DNA from: a bacterium
Lineage (GTDB): Bacteria > UBP14 > UBA6098 > 4484-93
Assembly: GCA_021158465.1 (NCBI GenBank)
Contig: JAGGUN010000028.1
Location: forward strand, 85,871 to 149,870
DNA: 64,000 nucleotides
Reading direction: 5' to 3'
A program made the position numbers and the translations under genes. The notes below the pieces were generated by a model. It ran no database searches. It worked only from the letters and a program-made list of their open reading frames with translations, and was not told the DNA's origin. This document shows, piece after piece, positions 45,129 to 54,867 of the stretch. The stretch's first letter is position 1, and every line of letters starts with the position of its first letter.

Positions 45129-46223
45129 CTATATCTTTATAAACTGTTTCCCAGGGAGCTGTTTAACAAGTCCTGCCAGTTCCAGCTCAAAGAGCTGGGA
45201 GAGTGCATATCCGGGGTCCATATCCGTTTCCCTGGCGATTCTATCTATATGCTTCGGTTCACGGGAAAGTGCCTGATAGACAACCCTCTGTTCAGGGGAT
45301 AGGTCAGATAGGGTTGGCAGGGCACTGGGAAGCGATTCCTTTGCCGGGAGATACTGCTCTAACTCGCTTATTATGTCCTCCTCGTTCAGTATGAGTTTTG
45401 CCTCACCCCTCTGGATGAGTTTGTTCGTTCCGACGCTTTTTGGCTGGTTGGGGCTTCCCGGGAGGGCGAACAGTTTCCTTCCCTGGTCGAGGCAGTATTT
45501 TGCTGTTATGAGCGCACCGCTTTTCTCACCTGCTTCGGCGATCAGGGTTCCAAGCGACATCCCAGAGATTATCCTGTTCCGTCTCGGGAAGTTTTCTCCC
45601 CTTACCTCCTCACCGAGGAGAAACTCGGATACGATCGCTCCCGTCTCCTTTATCTTTTCGTACAATCTTTTGTTGACCGCCGGATATATAACATCAGCGC
45701 CAGAGCCGAGGACAGCGATTGTTCGACCACCTGCCGATAAGGCTCCCTGGTGGGCGGCTGAATCTATTCCCACCGCCATGCCGCTTACGATTGTAAATCC
45801 ATATCTTGCTAGGGATTGAGCGATGCTTTCTGTAAAGAACCGTCCGTATGTTGTTGGGTTTCTCGTTCCCACTATTGAGATTGAGAAACGGTCTGTTGGA
45901 GCGAGTTTTCCGAGGACGAAGAGGAAGAGCGGCGGGTCGTATATCTCCCGGAGCAGGGTAGGGTACTCATCGGAGGTGAACGGGACGAGCACCGCGTTGG
46001 TCTTGACCATCTGCTCGATCTGGTGTGCGACGGAATCTGGTGGATGCTCGAAGTTCTGGTATAGGGATTCTGCGACCCGCTCTGGGATGACCTCGGTGAG
46101 CTTCTCCTTTGGGGCAGAGAGTATCTTTTCTACCGAACCGAACCTCTCGAGTAGTCTCTTCCCGTAGACACAGCCGAGGTGGGGTGTCTGAGCGAATGTT
46201 AGGAACTCCTTAATCTGTTTCAT
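45129..46223 (-). CDS. dprA: DNA-processing protein DprA
   Basis: 364 residues. DprA loads RecA onto incoming single-stranded DNA in natural transformation. The Rossmann-like core has VGTRNPTTYGRF, SGMAVGIDSAAHQGAL, VLGSGADVIYP and FPRRNRIISGMSLGTLIAEA; the C-terminus has a winged-helix DprA_WH (IARETDMDPGYALSQLFELE). Its start overlaps obg by 14 bp. The HhH protein at 20 kb could fit a DNA-uptake role. Confidence 0.95.
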   Translation of the reverse strand: MKQIKEFLTFAQTPHLGCVYGKRLLERFGSVEKILSAPKEKLTEVIPERVAESLYQNFEHPPDSVAHQIEQMVKTNAVLVPFTSDEYPTLLREIYDPPLFLFVLGKLAPTDRFSISIVGTRNPTTYGRFFTESIAQSLARYGFTIVSGMAVGIDSAAHQGALSAGGRTIAVLGSGADVIYPAVNKRLYEKIKETGAIVSEFLLGEEVRGENFPRRNRIISGMSLGTLIAEAGEKSGALITAKYCLDQGRKLFALPGSPNQPKSVGTNKLIQRGEAKLILNEEDIISELEQYLPAKESLPSALPTLSDLSPEQRVVYQALSREPKHIDRIARETDMDPGYALSQLFELELAGLVKQLPGKQFIKI

Positions 46224-47202
46224 CTTCTTTTATTTCTGAGAGTGTGTGAACTACTGCCCTGAGGAGCTTTTTTATCCCCTCTTTTCTCAGGGCAGAGATA
46301 AGGAATATTTCGTTGCCGAAAACTGATCTTAGCTGTTTTTTCTTCTCGTTGGTTATAAGGTCTATCTTGTTCAAGGCGACAATATACCTTTTGCGGGATA
46401 GCATCGGCGAGTAGTTGGCAAGTTCTCTTTTAAGCATCTCGAGGCTTTTTTGGGGGTTTTCATCTGTCGCATCTATCAGGAAGAGAAGTAGCCTTGTTCT
46501 TTCGATATGCTTGAGGAATTTGATGCCCAGACCTTTTCCTTTGCTTGCCCCATCGATGAGGCCGGGGATATCGGCGACAACGATCGAGGTGTCGTCGAGA
46601 TTGGCTGTTCCGAGAACGGGTTCTATGGTTGTGAACGGGTATTCTGCGACCTTTGGATGGGCGGAGGATATGGCGGAGATAAGGGTGCTTTTCCCGGCGT
46701 TTGGTCTGCCGACGAGTCCGACATCCGCTATTAGCTTAAGCTCCAGGCGGAGGGTTTTCTCTTCGCCTGGCTCACCGCTGGTGTATTTTGTTGGCGCTTG
46801 ATTCCTCGGTGTGGCAAAATGCTGGTTCCCCAGTCCTCCTTTACCGCCTCTTGCAACCACTGCTTCTTCTCTCTCTTCCTTCAGGTCGGCTATAACCTTA
46901 CCTGTGGCTTCATCTATGACCACTGTTCCGGTGGGGACAAGCAAGACAATATCCTTACCAGATCTCCCTGACCGGTTGTTCTTTCCCCCAGGCTCTCCGT
47001 TTTGGGCGAAGAACCGTTTCCTGAAGCGGAAGTTCGAGAGGGTATGCACGGAGTTTGTTGCCTTGAGTATCACATCGCCGCCTTTTCCCCCATCGCCGCC
47101 GTCGGGACCGCCTGCAGGGACAAACTTCTCCCTATGAAAGTGTACTGCCCCGTTTCCGCCGTTCCCTGCCTTCACAAATATCCTCACAGAATCGAGAAAC
47201 AA
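46210..47202 (-). CDS. obg: Obg-family GTPase (CgtA)
   Basis: 330 residues. The Gly-rich Obg fold (GGNGAVHFHREKFVPAGGPDGGDGG, shown only in part) leads to the G domain with GRPNAGKSTL, DIPGLIDGASKGKGLG and ALNKIDLI. It acts in 50S ribosome assembly and stress signalling. The C-terminal OCT extension found in some homologues is absent. TTG start right after the cdaA stop, with AGGAGAGG upstream. Confidence 0.96.
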   Translation of the reverse strand: MFLDSVRIFVKAGNGGNGAVHFHREKFVPAGGPDGGDGGKGGDVILKATNSVHTLSNFRFRKRFFAQNGEPGGKNNRSGRSGKDIVLLVPTGTVVIDEATGKVIADLKEEREEAVVARGGKGGLGNQHFATPRNQAPTKYTSGEPGEEKTLRLELKLIADVGLVGRPNAGKSTLISAISSAHPKVAEYPFTTIEPVLGTANLDDTSIVVADIPGLIDGASKGKGLGIKFLKHIERTRLLLFLIDATDENPQKSLEMLKRELANYSPMLSRKRYIVALNKIDLITNEKKKQLRSVFGNEIFLISALRKEGIKKLLRAVVHTLSEIKEDETD

Positions 47203-47976
47203 TTAACCTCTCCTGCTTGAACTTCCTATTATCACCTTCAGTAATTTTGAGAGCATATTTGGTGAGAGCCCTCTTCGCAGGTGTCCCCTGACGGCAAGGG
47301 ATATACTCCCTGTCTCCTCGGAGACGATGATTGAGACAGCGTCTGTTTCCTCTGTGATACCAACTCCTGCCCTGTGTCTCATTCCGAGGACGCGCTGGTA
47401 GCGTGGATTGTTCGATAGAGGTAGAGCACAACCGGCGGCTGTTATTCTGTTTCCCTTGATGATGACCGCTCCGTCGTGCAAAGGTGTTCTCGGTGTGAAT
47501 ATCGTGAGCAGGAGGGGAACAGAGAGTTTCGCAGAGACCGACTTCCCTGTTTCCGTATAGTTCTTGAGCCCGACATCTCGTTCGATGACGATGAGGGCAC
47601 CTGTTCTTGTCTCGGATAGCTGTTCTGCTGCTCTGACGAGGGTTTCTATGGTTGGTTCGTAGCCGGAGAGCACGATGCGACGGAGGAACGGTAGGTTACC
47701 GATCTGGGCGAACAGGTCTCTTAGCTCCTGCTGGAATATAATGAAGAGCAATATTACCCAGTATCTTGTGAGGCTCTTTGAGAGCCAGTTTACCCCTGTG
47801 AGGGGCAGCCAAGATAGACCGAACCCAACGGCGAAGAGGATTATTACCCCGAGGAATATCTGGATAGCCTTAGTCTGACGGATGAGCTTCAGCACCCCGT
47901 AGGTGGCGAGTGAGAGGAGGATAATGTCGATTATGTCGAGGTATGTTATTGGGAAGAAGCTAATCCTGAACAACAT
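47203..47976 (-). CDS. cdaA: Diadenylate cyclase CdaA
   Basis: About 257 residues. Three N-terminal membrane helices are followed by a DAC domain with the catalytic DGAVIIKGNRI and RHRAGVG motifs, then TDAVSIIVSEETGSIS. It makes c-di-AMP from two ATP. The ATG at 47976 (GGAG upstream) is preferred over a TTG at 47988. The downstream obg gene abuts. The usual cdaR and glmM neighbours are absent. Confidence 0.94.
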   Translation of the reverse strand: MLFRISFFPITYLDIIDIILLSLATYGVLKLIRQTKAIQIFLGVIILFAVGFGLSWLPLTGVNWLSKSLTRYWVILLFIIFQQELRDLFAQIGNLPFLRRIVLSGYEPTIETLVRAAEQLSETRTGALIVIERDVGLKNYTETGKSVSAKLSVPLLLTIFTPRTPLHDGAVIIKGNRITAAGCALPLSNNPRYQRVLGMRHRAGVGITEETDAVSIIVSEETGSISLAVRGHLRRGLSPNMLSKLLKVIIGSSSRRG

Positions 47977-48027
47977 CGCCTTCTCCAACCCTTTTCAGTA
48001 GGGTAACGGCGCCCCTCTTACCTTATG

Positions 48028-49896
48028 TTATATCTCTTCGCCCCGGATTATCTTGTCCACCTGTTCGGCGTCCAGGACTTCTCTTTCGAGCAGGATACCA
48101 GCCAGCCGATGGAGTGTATCGATGTTCTGCTCGAGTATCGACATAGCCCTGTCCTGTGCCTCTTGGACGAGGCGGGTTATCTCGGCATCTATGGTTTGTC
48201 GTGTCCTTTCGGACACCTCGTCGTGGCGCATAACCTCCATACCGAGGAAGACCTGCTCTTCCTTACCGCCGAGGTTGACAGGTCCCAGCTCCTTACTCAT
48301 TCCCCATTTGGTAACCATCTTTCGGGCTATCTGAGTTGCTCGCTCGATGTCGTTGCCGGCACCTGTTGTCTCATCTTTGAAGACGAGGAGTTCTGCTGCT
48401 CTTCCGCCGAGGAGTTGGGCAAGCTGGGTTGTGAGGTATGACCTCGAGTAGGTGTAGCGGTCAGCCTTAGGGAGAAGGTGTGTCACGCCGAGAGTCAATC
48501 CTCTTGGGATGATGGTTACCTTGTATACCGGCTCTGCACCTGGGAGCAGTTTTGCTACCAAGGCATGTCCTGCCTCGTGGTATGCAATCATCCTCTTTTC
48601 TTCCGGTGTAATAACGAGGGTTCTTCTCTCGACGCCCATTATTATCTTGTCTTTGGCGTCCTCGAAATCCTCTTGCATGACCTTGTTGTGTCCCTTTCGT
48701 GCGGCGAATAGAGCCGCCTCGTTGACGATTGAGGCGAGGTCGGCTCCTGTCAGTCCCGGGGTTGCTCGTGCAATTGCGCTGAGATCCACATCTTCGCCCA
48801 AAACGATATTCTTTACATGAACCTTAAGTATCTCCTCCCTTCCTCTGACATCCGGGATATTCACGACGACCCGTCTGTCGAACCTTCCTGGTCGGAGGAG
48901 TGCTGGATCAAGGACATCGGGTCGGTTGGTTGCAGCGAGGACTATTACCTCGTCATTCGGTTCGAAGCCGTCCATCTCCACAAGCAGCTGGTTTAGGGTT
49001 TGCTCTCTCTCGTCGTGTCCTCCTCCGAGCCCTGCCCCCCTATGGCGTCCGACAGCATCTATCTCATCTATAAACACGATGCATGGAGCGTTCCTTTTTG
49101 CCTCGTTAAAGAGGTCCCTGACGCGTGACGCTCCGACGCCGACGAACATCTCTACAAAGTCCGAGCCGGAGATGTGGAAGAATGGAGCCTTTGCTTCTCC
49201 AGCCACTGCTTTCGCAAGGAGGGTTTTCCCTGTTCCTGGTGGACCAACGAGGAGAACTCCCTTCGGTATCCGCCCGCCGAGGCGGGTAAACTTCTTGGGA
49301 CTTCTGAGGAACTGGATTATCTCCTCAAGCTCCTCCTTTGCTTCGTCGACTCCTGCAACATCGGCGAATGTGACCTTGATGACATTTGGCATAAACCTCT
49401 TCGCTCTCGATTTCCCGAAGGAGAATACTCCCTTCTGGTTTCCTTGCATCTGACGGAATAAGAAGAGCAAGAAGAGGACAAAGATGAGCCAAGGTAGGAG
49501 CGAAAAGATAACGGAATACCATGGTTCCTCCCTGGGATGGGAGCTGATCTTCACGCCCTGTTCGGTTAGGGTGGAGACGAGGGAAGGGTCATCGAACGGG
49601 ATATAGGTTTTGAAACGGGTAGCCGAATGGGTGCGACCGGATATAGTGACCTTGCGGGGTGTTTTGAAGCTTCCTGTTATCTCCCGCTCGACGAATGCAA
49701 CGGAATCTATGTTTCCCTCTTCCATCTCCGATATGAACTCCGAATAAGAGATGGAAATAGTCGGTTCCCTGGTCGTGTAGACGAGCTGGATGAGCAGAAC
49801 AATAATTGCCGTTAAGATTACCCAGAATAGTATCCCTCTGCCGGAGGCAGGTTTTATTGGCGGAGCAGGTGGCTTTTTGTTCTTATTGGCATTCAA
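48028..49896 (-). CDS. ftsH: ATP-dependent zinc metalloprotease FtsH
   Basis: 622 residues, inner-membrane AAA+ protease. Two membrane helices (about 23-41 and 122-142) flank a small periplasmic domain; then Walker [16 protein letters not shown], Walker [13 protein letters not shown], second region of homology [17 protein letters not shown], and the zinc site HEAGHALVA. The start is TTG in a 4-bp TTGA overlap with the traR gene, with only a weak ribosome-binding site. Confidence 0.97.
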   Translation of the reverse strand: MNANKNKKPPAPPIKPASGRGILFWVILTAIIVLLIQLVYTTREPTISISYSEFISEMEEGNIDSVAFVEREITGSFKTPRKVTISGRTHSATRFKTYIPFDDPSLVSTLTEQGVKISSHPREEPWYSVIFSLLPWLIFVLFLLFLFRQMQGNQKGVFSFGKSRAKRFMPNVIKVTFADVAGVDEAKEELEEIIQFLRSPKKFTRLGGRIPKGVLLVGPPGTGKTLLAKAVAGEAKAPFFHISGSDFVEMFVGVGASRVRDLFNEAKRNAPCIVFIDEIDAVGRHRGAGLGGGHDEREQTLNQLLVEMDGFEPNDEVIVLAATNRPDVLDPALLRPGRFDRRVVVNIPDVRGREEILKVHVKNIVLGEDVDLSAIARATPGLTGADLASIVNEAALFAARKGHNKVMQEDFEDAKDKIIMGVERRTLVITPEEKRMIAYHEAGHALVAKLLPGAEPVYKVTIIPRGLTLGVTHLLPKADRYTYSRSYLTTQLAQLLGGRAAELLVFKDETTGAGNDIERATQIARKMVTKWGMSKELGPVNLGGKEEQVFLGMEVMRHDEVSERTRQTIDAEITRLVQEAQDRAMSILEQNIDTLHRLAGILLEREVLDAEQVDKIIRGEEI

Positions 49897-50267
49897 AGGA
49901 GGTTCTTTTCCTCTTTGCGTTTACAGTCGACGCAGACCTCGGTCCAAGGGACGGCGTTGAGCCTCTCTTTACTTATCAGCTTCCCACAGATGCGGCATTT
50001 TCCGTATGTGCCGTCCTCTATCCGTTCCAGTGCTTCCTCTATCTTAACCAGCATCTCTGCCGCCTTTGAGGCGAACAGGTATGAGTTCTCTCGACCGAGA
50101 TTGTCCATTCCGATGTCTGCAGGGTGGGTGGAGTATGGATTTTCTGCCCGGACGCCGCTGTCGTTGGGGTTTGTGGTGGAGTTCTCCAGTTCCTCTATCT
50201 CCTTTTCGAGAGCTCTCCTCCGGATAAGAAGTACTCTCCGGAAGTGCTCAAGTTCTCTTTTTCTCAT
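49893..50267 (-). CDS. DksA/TraR-family zinc-finger protein
   Basis: About 124 residues. A coiled-coil N-terminal half (LLIRRRALEKEIEELEN) is followed by GTYGKCRICGKLISKERL and a second CVDCK, forming a four-Cys zinc finger of the DksA/TraR type. Such proteins bind RNA polymerase or control sporulation-like genes. The ATG at 50267 is chosen: GGAGG is 6 bases upstream and it overlaps ileS by 4 bp (ATGA); an upstream frame extension to 50327 is rejected. Confidence 0.9.
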   Translation of the reverse strand: MRKRELEHFRRVLLIRRRALEKEIEELENSTTNPNDSGVRAENPYSTHPADIGMDNLGRENSYLFASKAAEMLVKIEEALERIEDGTYGKCRICGKLISKERLNAVPWTEVCVDCKRKEEKNLL

Positions 50268-53200
50268 CCGTTCCCTCCTTTGGTTTTCCTCAAGTAAATT
50301 TCCACCTCCGAGTTGTAGATATTCCATTTCTGGGAGAAATCTGCTTCAGATAGAGGCTCGGATAGAAGTTCGAGAGCTAGGGTCTCGCGTTTGATATATT
50401 CTGCAAAGTCGCTTGCCGCCTTGACGATCTTCTCAGGTGCAACTATTCCCACATACACTCTGTCGGTTACCTCGAACCCGGCATTTTTCCTTGTATTCTG
50501 GATGCGGTTTATGAGCTCGCGTGCTATCCCCTCGCGGATGAGTGCGTCTGTCAGCGTTGTGTCGATAGCGCAGGTTATATCCCCATCGGATGCTACTGAC
50601 AGCCCTTTGTGGGGTTCTTCCATGACGGTAACATCGTCGATCGATAGCTGTACCGTTTTGCCATTGACATCGAGGTTGATGTTTTTTTCTCGGAGCAGTG
50701 TTTCTATGGTTTCCTGGTCCGCTTCTTTTATGAGTTCTGCTATTCTGCTGGATATCTTCCCAAATTTTGGTCCGAGGCTACGGAGGTTTGGAGAGAGTTT
50801 CTTAGAGAAGAGTTCTTTTCTATCGCTTGTGATGATTATAGACTTAATGTTCAGCTCGCTCTCGAGGATATCTTTTATGTCATCGTCTAATACCAGGTCA
50901 TTGGAGAGGACAAGCATTCGGGAGAGAGGTTGTCTGATTTTTATCTTTGATGCGTTTCTTGCTGCTCTTGCCACCGATGCTATCCTTACTGCATAGGACA
51001 TCTCGTTCTCGAGCGGCTCATTGATCAGTTCTTGCTGTGGTTCAGGGAAGTGTTCAAGGTGGACGGATTCCCTTCCTGTTAGAGCCTTGAAATACCAGTC
51101 TGCCGTCATCGGGATGAATGGTGCGATTAGTTTTGTTATGGTGACAAGAGTTTGGTAGAGGGTATGGTATGCAGCCTGTTTGTCTTCTGACCAGCCGGAT
51201 GACCAGAACCGTTTCCGGCTTCTGCGGACGTACCAGTTAGAGAGGTCATCGAGCAGGAAGGTTTGGATCTTTCGCGCTGCGCGCGTCAGTTGGAAACGTT
51301 CGAGCTCTTTCCTGACCGATGCCACGAGGGACTGTGTTCTGGAGGTGAGCCAGCGGTCGAGGAGGGCTGGGGTTCCTTTTGGGGTTTTCTTCGGGTTGAA
51401 GCCGTCGATATTGGCGTATAGGGCAAAGAAGGAATAGGTGTTTTTCAGGGTATCGAAGAACTTCTGGCTCGTTTCTCTGACGCCGTCTGGGTCGAATTTT
51501 GTTGGGAGCCACGGTTGACTGACCGTTATCATATACCAGCGGAGCGGGTCCGCACCGTGTTTTTCTATCATCTCGAACGGTGAGACGACATTTCCGGCGG
51601 ATTTGCTCATCTTTTGTCCGCGTTTGTCGAGGATGAGCTCGTTGACGAGCACATTCTTGAAGCAGGACTCACCCGATATAAAGGAGGAGATTGCAAGCAG
51701 GGTGTAGAACCAGCCTCGTGTTTGGTCGACTCCCTCGGAGATGAAGTCTGCGGGGAAGTATGATGAGAAGTCCTCCTTATGTTCGAACGGGTAGTGGAGC
51801 TGGGAGTATGGCATACTTCCGGAGTCGAACCAGCAGTCGATGACCTCAGGGGTCCTATGCATATCAGCGGAGCAGTCGGGGCAGCGGAGAACTACCTCGT
51901 CTATATACGGTTTGTGCGGGTCGAAGTCGTCGGGGAGTGGCTTTTTTGTGAGCTTACGCAGCTGGGACAGGCTCTCGATGGCTATCATCTTACCACAGCC
52001 TTCGCATATCCAGATGTTAAGCGGTGTTCCCCAGAAACGCTCCCGCGAGATTGCCCAATCGACATTATGTTTCAGCCATTTCCCGAACCGTCCGGAGCCT
52101 ATCTCCTTTGGGACCCAGTTTATCTTGCTGTTTAGCTCGATCATCCTCTCCTTGTAGGCAGTTGTCTTGATATACCACGAGCTTCTCGCATACATCATAA
52201 GCGGAGTGTTGCACCTCCAGCAGAAGGGATAGGCGTGTACCACCTTCCCGAGCCGGAGGATAAGCTTTCTGGACTTGAGGTCGGAGAGTATCTTGGTGTC
52301 TGCTTCCTTGAAGAAGGTCCCTTTGAATTTACCCGACTTTACATAGCCTGACTCGTCTACCAGCTGGAGCATTGGGAGGTCGTACCGCTTCCCCTCCTCA
52401 AAATCTTCTTCTCCGAAGGCTGGCGCAATGTGAACGATGCCCGTACCATCCTGGACTGTAACATAGTCTGCGAGGATGACATAGTATCCCTTCTTTTTAA
52501 GCTCCTGTGGGAAAGGAGGGATATACTGCTTACCGGAGAGGGTGTCTCCTGGATACTGGTCGAGTATGCGATATTCTCCCTCGAATACTGCCTCTGCTCT
52601 GTCCTTTGCAAGTATGAGCTTTTCTCCTTGGTATTCTGCGGTTATATACGAATATTTCGGATTGACGGCGATGGCTACGTTTGACAGGAGGGTCCAGGGG
52701 GTTGTTGTCCAGACGAGGAAGTAGCAGTTTTCCTCTCCAACCACTGGTAGTTTGAGGAATACAGACGGGTCCTCGGTGTCCCGGTAGCCCTGTGCTACCT
52801 CGTGGTCAGAGAGCCCTGTGCCACAGCGGGGGCAGAACGGAACTACCTTATACCCGCGGTAGATGAGCCCGGATTTGAAGAACTGGGCGAGCAGGTACCA
52901 GACGCTTTCTATGTATTCGGGTGTGAAGGTGATGTAAGGGGTTTCCATGTCGAGCCAGTAGCCTATCCGTCGAGTGAGCTTTTCCCATAGGTCCTTGTAG
53001 CGGAATACCGATTCTCGGCAAAGTTGGTTGAACTCTGCCACGCCGAACTTAATTATCTCTTGCTTGGAGGAGAATCCGAGGGAACGCTCGACCTCGAGCT
53101 CCACAGGGAGTCCGTGAGTGTCCCAGCCTGCTTTCCTTCTGACGAGGTGACCTGTCATCGTCTTATACCGGCAGACGATATCCTTTATCGTCCTCGAGAT

Positions 53201-53377
53201 CACATGGTGAATTCCTGGTTTCCCGTTTGCTGTGGGTGGCCCCTCGTAGAAGATGAAAGGAGGAGAGTTCTCTCTTCTCTTGATAGATTTTTCAAATGTC
53301 CTGTTCTTCTGCCAGAAATCGAGTATCTCTTCCTCGAGTGCTCTTTGGTCCGGTGGCTTTCTGTAAGGTTTTCCCAT
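50264..53377 (-). CDS. ileS: Isoleucyl-tRNA synthetase
   Basis: 1037 residues. Motifs include EGPPTANGKPGIHHV (the HIGH region), WTTTPWTLLSNVAIAV in the editing domain, KMSKSAGNV, and GWDTHGLPVE. The GIHH form of HIGH is standard in the long, eukaryote-like (type 2) bacterial enzymes. It has a TTGATT/TATATT promoter and a GAGGGG site before the ATG, and it opens the operon that continues through ftsH to pgsA. Confidence 0.97.
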   Translation of the reverse strand: MGKPYRKPPDQRALEEEILDFWQKNRTFEKSIKRRENSPPFIFYEGPPTANGKPGIHHVISRTIKDIVCRYKTMTGHLVRRKAGWDTHGLPVELEVERSLGFSSKQEIIKFGVAEFNQLCRESVFRYKDLWEKLTRRIGYWLDMETPYITFTPEYIESVWYLLAQFFKSGLIYRGYKVVPFCPRCGTGLSDHEVAQGYRDTEDPSVFLKLPVVGEENCYFLVWTTTPWTLLSNVAIAVNPKYSYITAEYQGEKLILAKDRAEAVFEGEYRILDQYPGDTLSGKQYIPPFPQELKKKGYYVILADYVTVQDGTGIVHIAPAFGEEDFEEGKRYDLPMLQLVDESGYVKSGKFKGTFFKEADTKILSDLKSRKLILRLGKVVHAYPFCWRCNTPLMMYARSSWYIKTTAYKERMIELNSKINWVPKEIGSGRFGKWLKHNVDWAISRERFWGTPLNIWICEGCGKMIAIESLSQLRKLTKKPLPDDFDPHKPYIDEVVLRCPDCSADMHRTPEVIDCWFDSGSMPYSQLHYPFEHKEDFSSYFPADFISEGVDQTRGWFYTLLAISSFISGESCFKNVLVNELILDKRGQKMSKSAGNVVSPFEMIEKHGADPLRWYMITVSQPWLPTKFDPDGVRETSQKFFDTLKNTYSFFALYANIDGFNPKKTPKGTPALLDRWLTSRTQSLVASVRKELERFQLTRAARKIQTFLLDDLSNWYVRRSRKRFWSSGWSEDKQAAYHTLYQTLVTITKLIAPFIPMTADWYFKALTGRESVHLEHFPEPQQELINEPLENEMSYAVRIASVARAARNASKIKIRQPLSRMLVLSNDLVLDDDIKDILESELNIKSIIITSDRKELFSKKLSPNLRSLGPKFGKISSRIAELIKEADQETIETLLREKNINLDVNGKTVQLSIDDVTVMEEPHKGLSVASDGDITCAIDTTLTDALIREGIARELINRIQNTRKNAGFEVTDRVYVGIVAPEKIVKAASDFAEYIKRETLALELLSEPLSEADFSQKWNIYNSEVEIYLRKTKGGNG

Positions 53378-53414
53378 TTCCCCTCTATGCCCTTATGCTC
53401 CTTAAAAACTGCAA

Positions 53415-53442
53415 AATATATCTATAATCAAGAAAAAATCAA
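53415..53442 (-). promoter_or_regulatory. ileS operon promoter
   Basis: Minus-strand TTGATT (53442-53437), 16 bp, TATATT (53420-53415), giving initiation near 53408 and a leader of about 31 bases with a good ribosome-binding site. Confidence 0.62.
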
Positions 53443-53445
53443 GTA

Positions 53446-54867
53446 TTATTTCGGCAAGCGGGTTAAGCGGATAAGGTCGGCAAGTGGACCGGATATCCTC
53501 AGGCATATGGTATTCTCTGTCGAATCGGTTATCTTGAACAGCCCTGAGATGCCTCCGCCGGGGATCCAGGCGAGTTTGTCGTTGAAGAAGACCGCCGGGA
53601 TATACCGCCTCAGGCTGCTGAAATTGAAGCGGGTCTTAAGGTATGATGAGACCTTTTTGTATCCTTCGAGACCCAAAGGGAGGAAGGTTTCACCCTTCTT
53701 AGGTGTTCGGACGGTGACCTTTGTGTTGGGTGGGAAAGAGAGAAAGACGGTGCATTCATCGTCTGAGAATCTTTCTGCTCCTCTTTTTGCCGGCTCGAGC
53801 AGGATAGTCCCAAGGTTGCAAGGGATGGAGACGGAGTTTGGGATGTGTGAAACCAGCTCTTCCATCTGGAAACAGGAGGGGAGGAAGGAGAACAAAACGA
53901 GCTCCTTTTTCACCTCTAAGGTAAGAGCGTATTCTCCCCTTTTTGTCAGCACAAGGAGGTTACTTCTGCCGGAGAGGTTTCTCCAGGTGCTCCTGACAAA
54001 CGCCGATGTGAACCCTTTGAGCCCTATGCCGAAATGTTGGAGGGCGAATTTTAGTATCTCGCCGAAAAATAGCCTTCCAAGGGAGAGGATCTTCTCTTCG
54101 AATAGAAGAAATTGCTCGGACGATAAGAGTGTATTCTGGGCAATTATCTCCCTGCTGACACCCTTCAGGAACTGTTTCTGCTCCTGGATGAGCGATACTG
54201 CCGTGTATATATGTTCCCTGGTGTGTGGGTTGAACTTCTCGAGGTATGGGATGAGCTCGAGTCGTATCCTGTTTCTGGAAAAGGAGGGAAAGAGGTTTGT
54301 GTGGTCGGTTCGGAAATTGAGTTGGCGTGAGTGAAGATAGGCGAGGATATCCTCACGGAATAGGTCGATGAGTGGCCGGATGTAGAAGCCGCGCTTTGGG
54401 GGGATGCCGGACAACCCGTCGATTCCCGTTCCACGGAGCAGGTTGAAGATAAATGTCTCTACTGCATCGTCTGCGGTATGTCCTGTGGCAACGACTCCAC
54501 CGAAGTCCCTTATGATCTGTGAGAATATCTCCTCCCGTTCCAACCTTGCTTTCTCTTCGGAGAACCTCTTCATCTCGATGTCGCGGATTGCTGTCTGGTA
54601 GCCGTACATCGCCGCTATGGTCCTTGTGAACCTCTCATCGGCGTCGGAGTCGCCGCCTCGTGTGTGGTGGTTTATGTGTATAACGCGGATGAAGATTCCG
54701 AGTTCATCTTTCAGCGAATGGAGTATGTCGAGTAGTGCAACGGAGTCGGGTCCACCGGAGACAGCAATCCACACCTGCTCGCCACCGGAGAGGAGCCTTT
54801 TCTCCTGGATCGTATTTCTTACGGTGTCTAAGACACGCCTGATTGTTTTATTCTGTGAGCCTCTCAC
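53446..54867 (-). CDS. tilS: tRNA(Ile)-lysidine synthetase TilS
   Basis: About 473 residues. The PP-loop SGGPDSVALLD, HINHHTRGGDSDADERF, ATGHTADDAVETFIFNLLRG and GLSGIPP identify TilS, which converts cytidine 34 of tRNA-Ile2 to lysidine. The GTG at 54867, inside the end of mcsB, is a reasonable start; the frame is open to 54918 but no good ribosome-binding site decides it. The C-terminal region with two domains is present (PKKGETFLPLGLEGYKKVSS). Confidence 0.93.
   Translation of the reverse strand: MRGSQNKTIRRVLDTVRNTIQEKRLLSGGEQVWIAVSGGPDSVALLDILHSLKDELGIFIRVIHINHHTRGGDSDADERFTRTIAAMYGYQTAIRDIEMKRFSEEKARLEREEIFSQIIRDFGGVVATGHTADDAVETFIFNLLRGTGIDGLSGIPPKRGFYIRPLIDLFREDILAYLHSRQLNFRTDHTNLFPSFSRNRIRLELIPYLEKFNPHTREHIYTAVSLIQEQKQFLKGVSREIIAQNTLLSSEQFLLFEEKILSLGRLFFGEILKFALQHFGIGLKGFTSAFVRSTWRNLSGRSNLLVLTKRGEYALTLEVKKELVLFSFLPSCFQMEELVSHIPNSVSIPCNLGTILLEPAKRGAERFSDDECTVFLSFPPNTKVTVRTPKKGETFLPLGLEGYKKVSSYLKTRFNFSSLRRYIPAVFFNDKLAWIPGGGISGLFKITDSTENTICLRISGPLADLIRLTRLPK

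Noticed and set aside
52900..53300. IleRS HIGH motif reading GIHH
   Set aside because: The PGIHHV form is the normal version in the long Bacteroidetes-type enzymes, so it is not a defect.
53024..54334. Large 436-codon plus-strand open frame opposite ileS and tilS
   Set aside because: It is antisense to two well-supported genes, has no recognisable domain and low-complexity Ser/Leu/Arg-rich composition typical of shadow frames.
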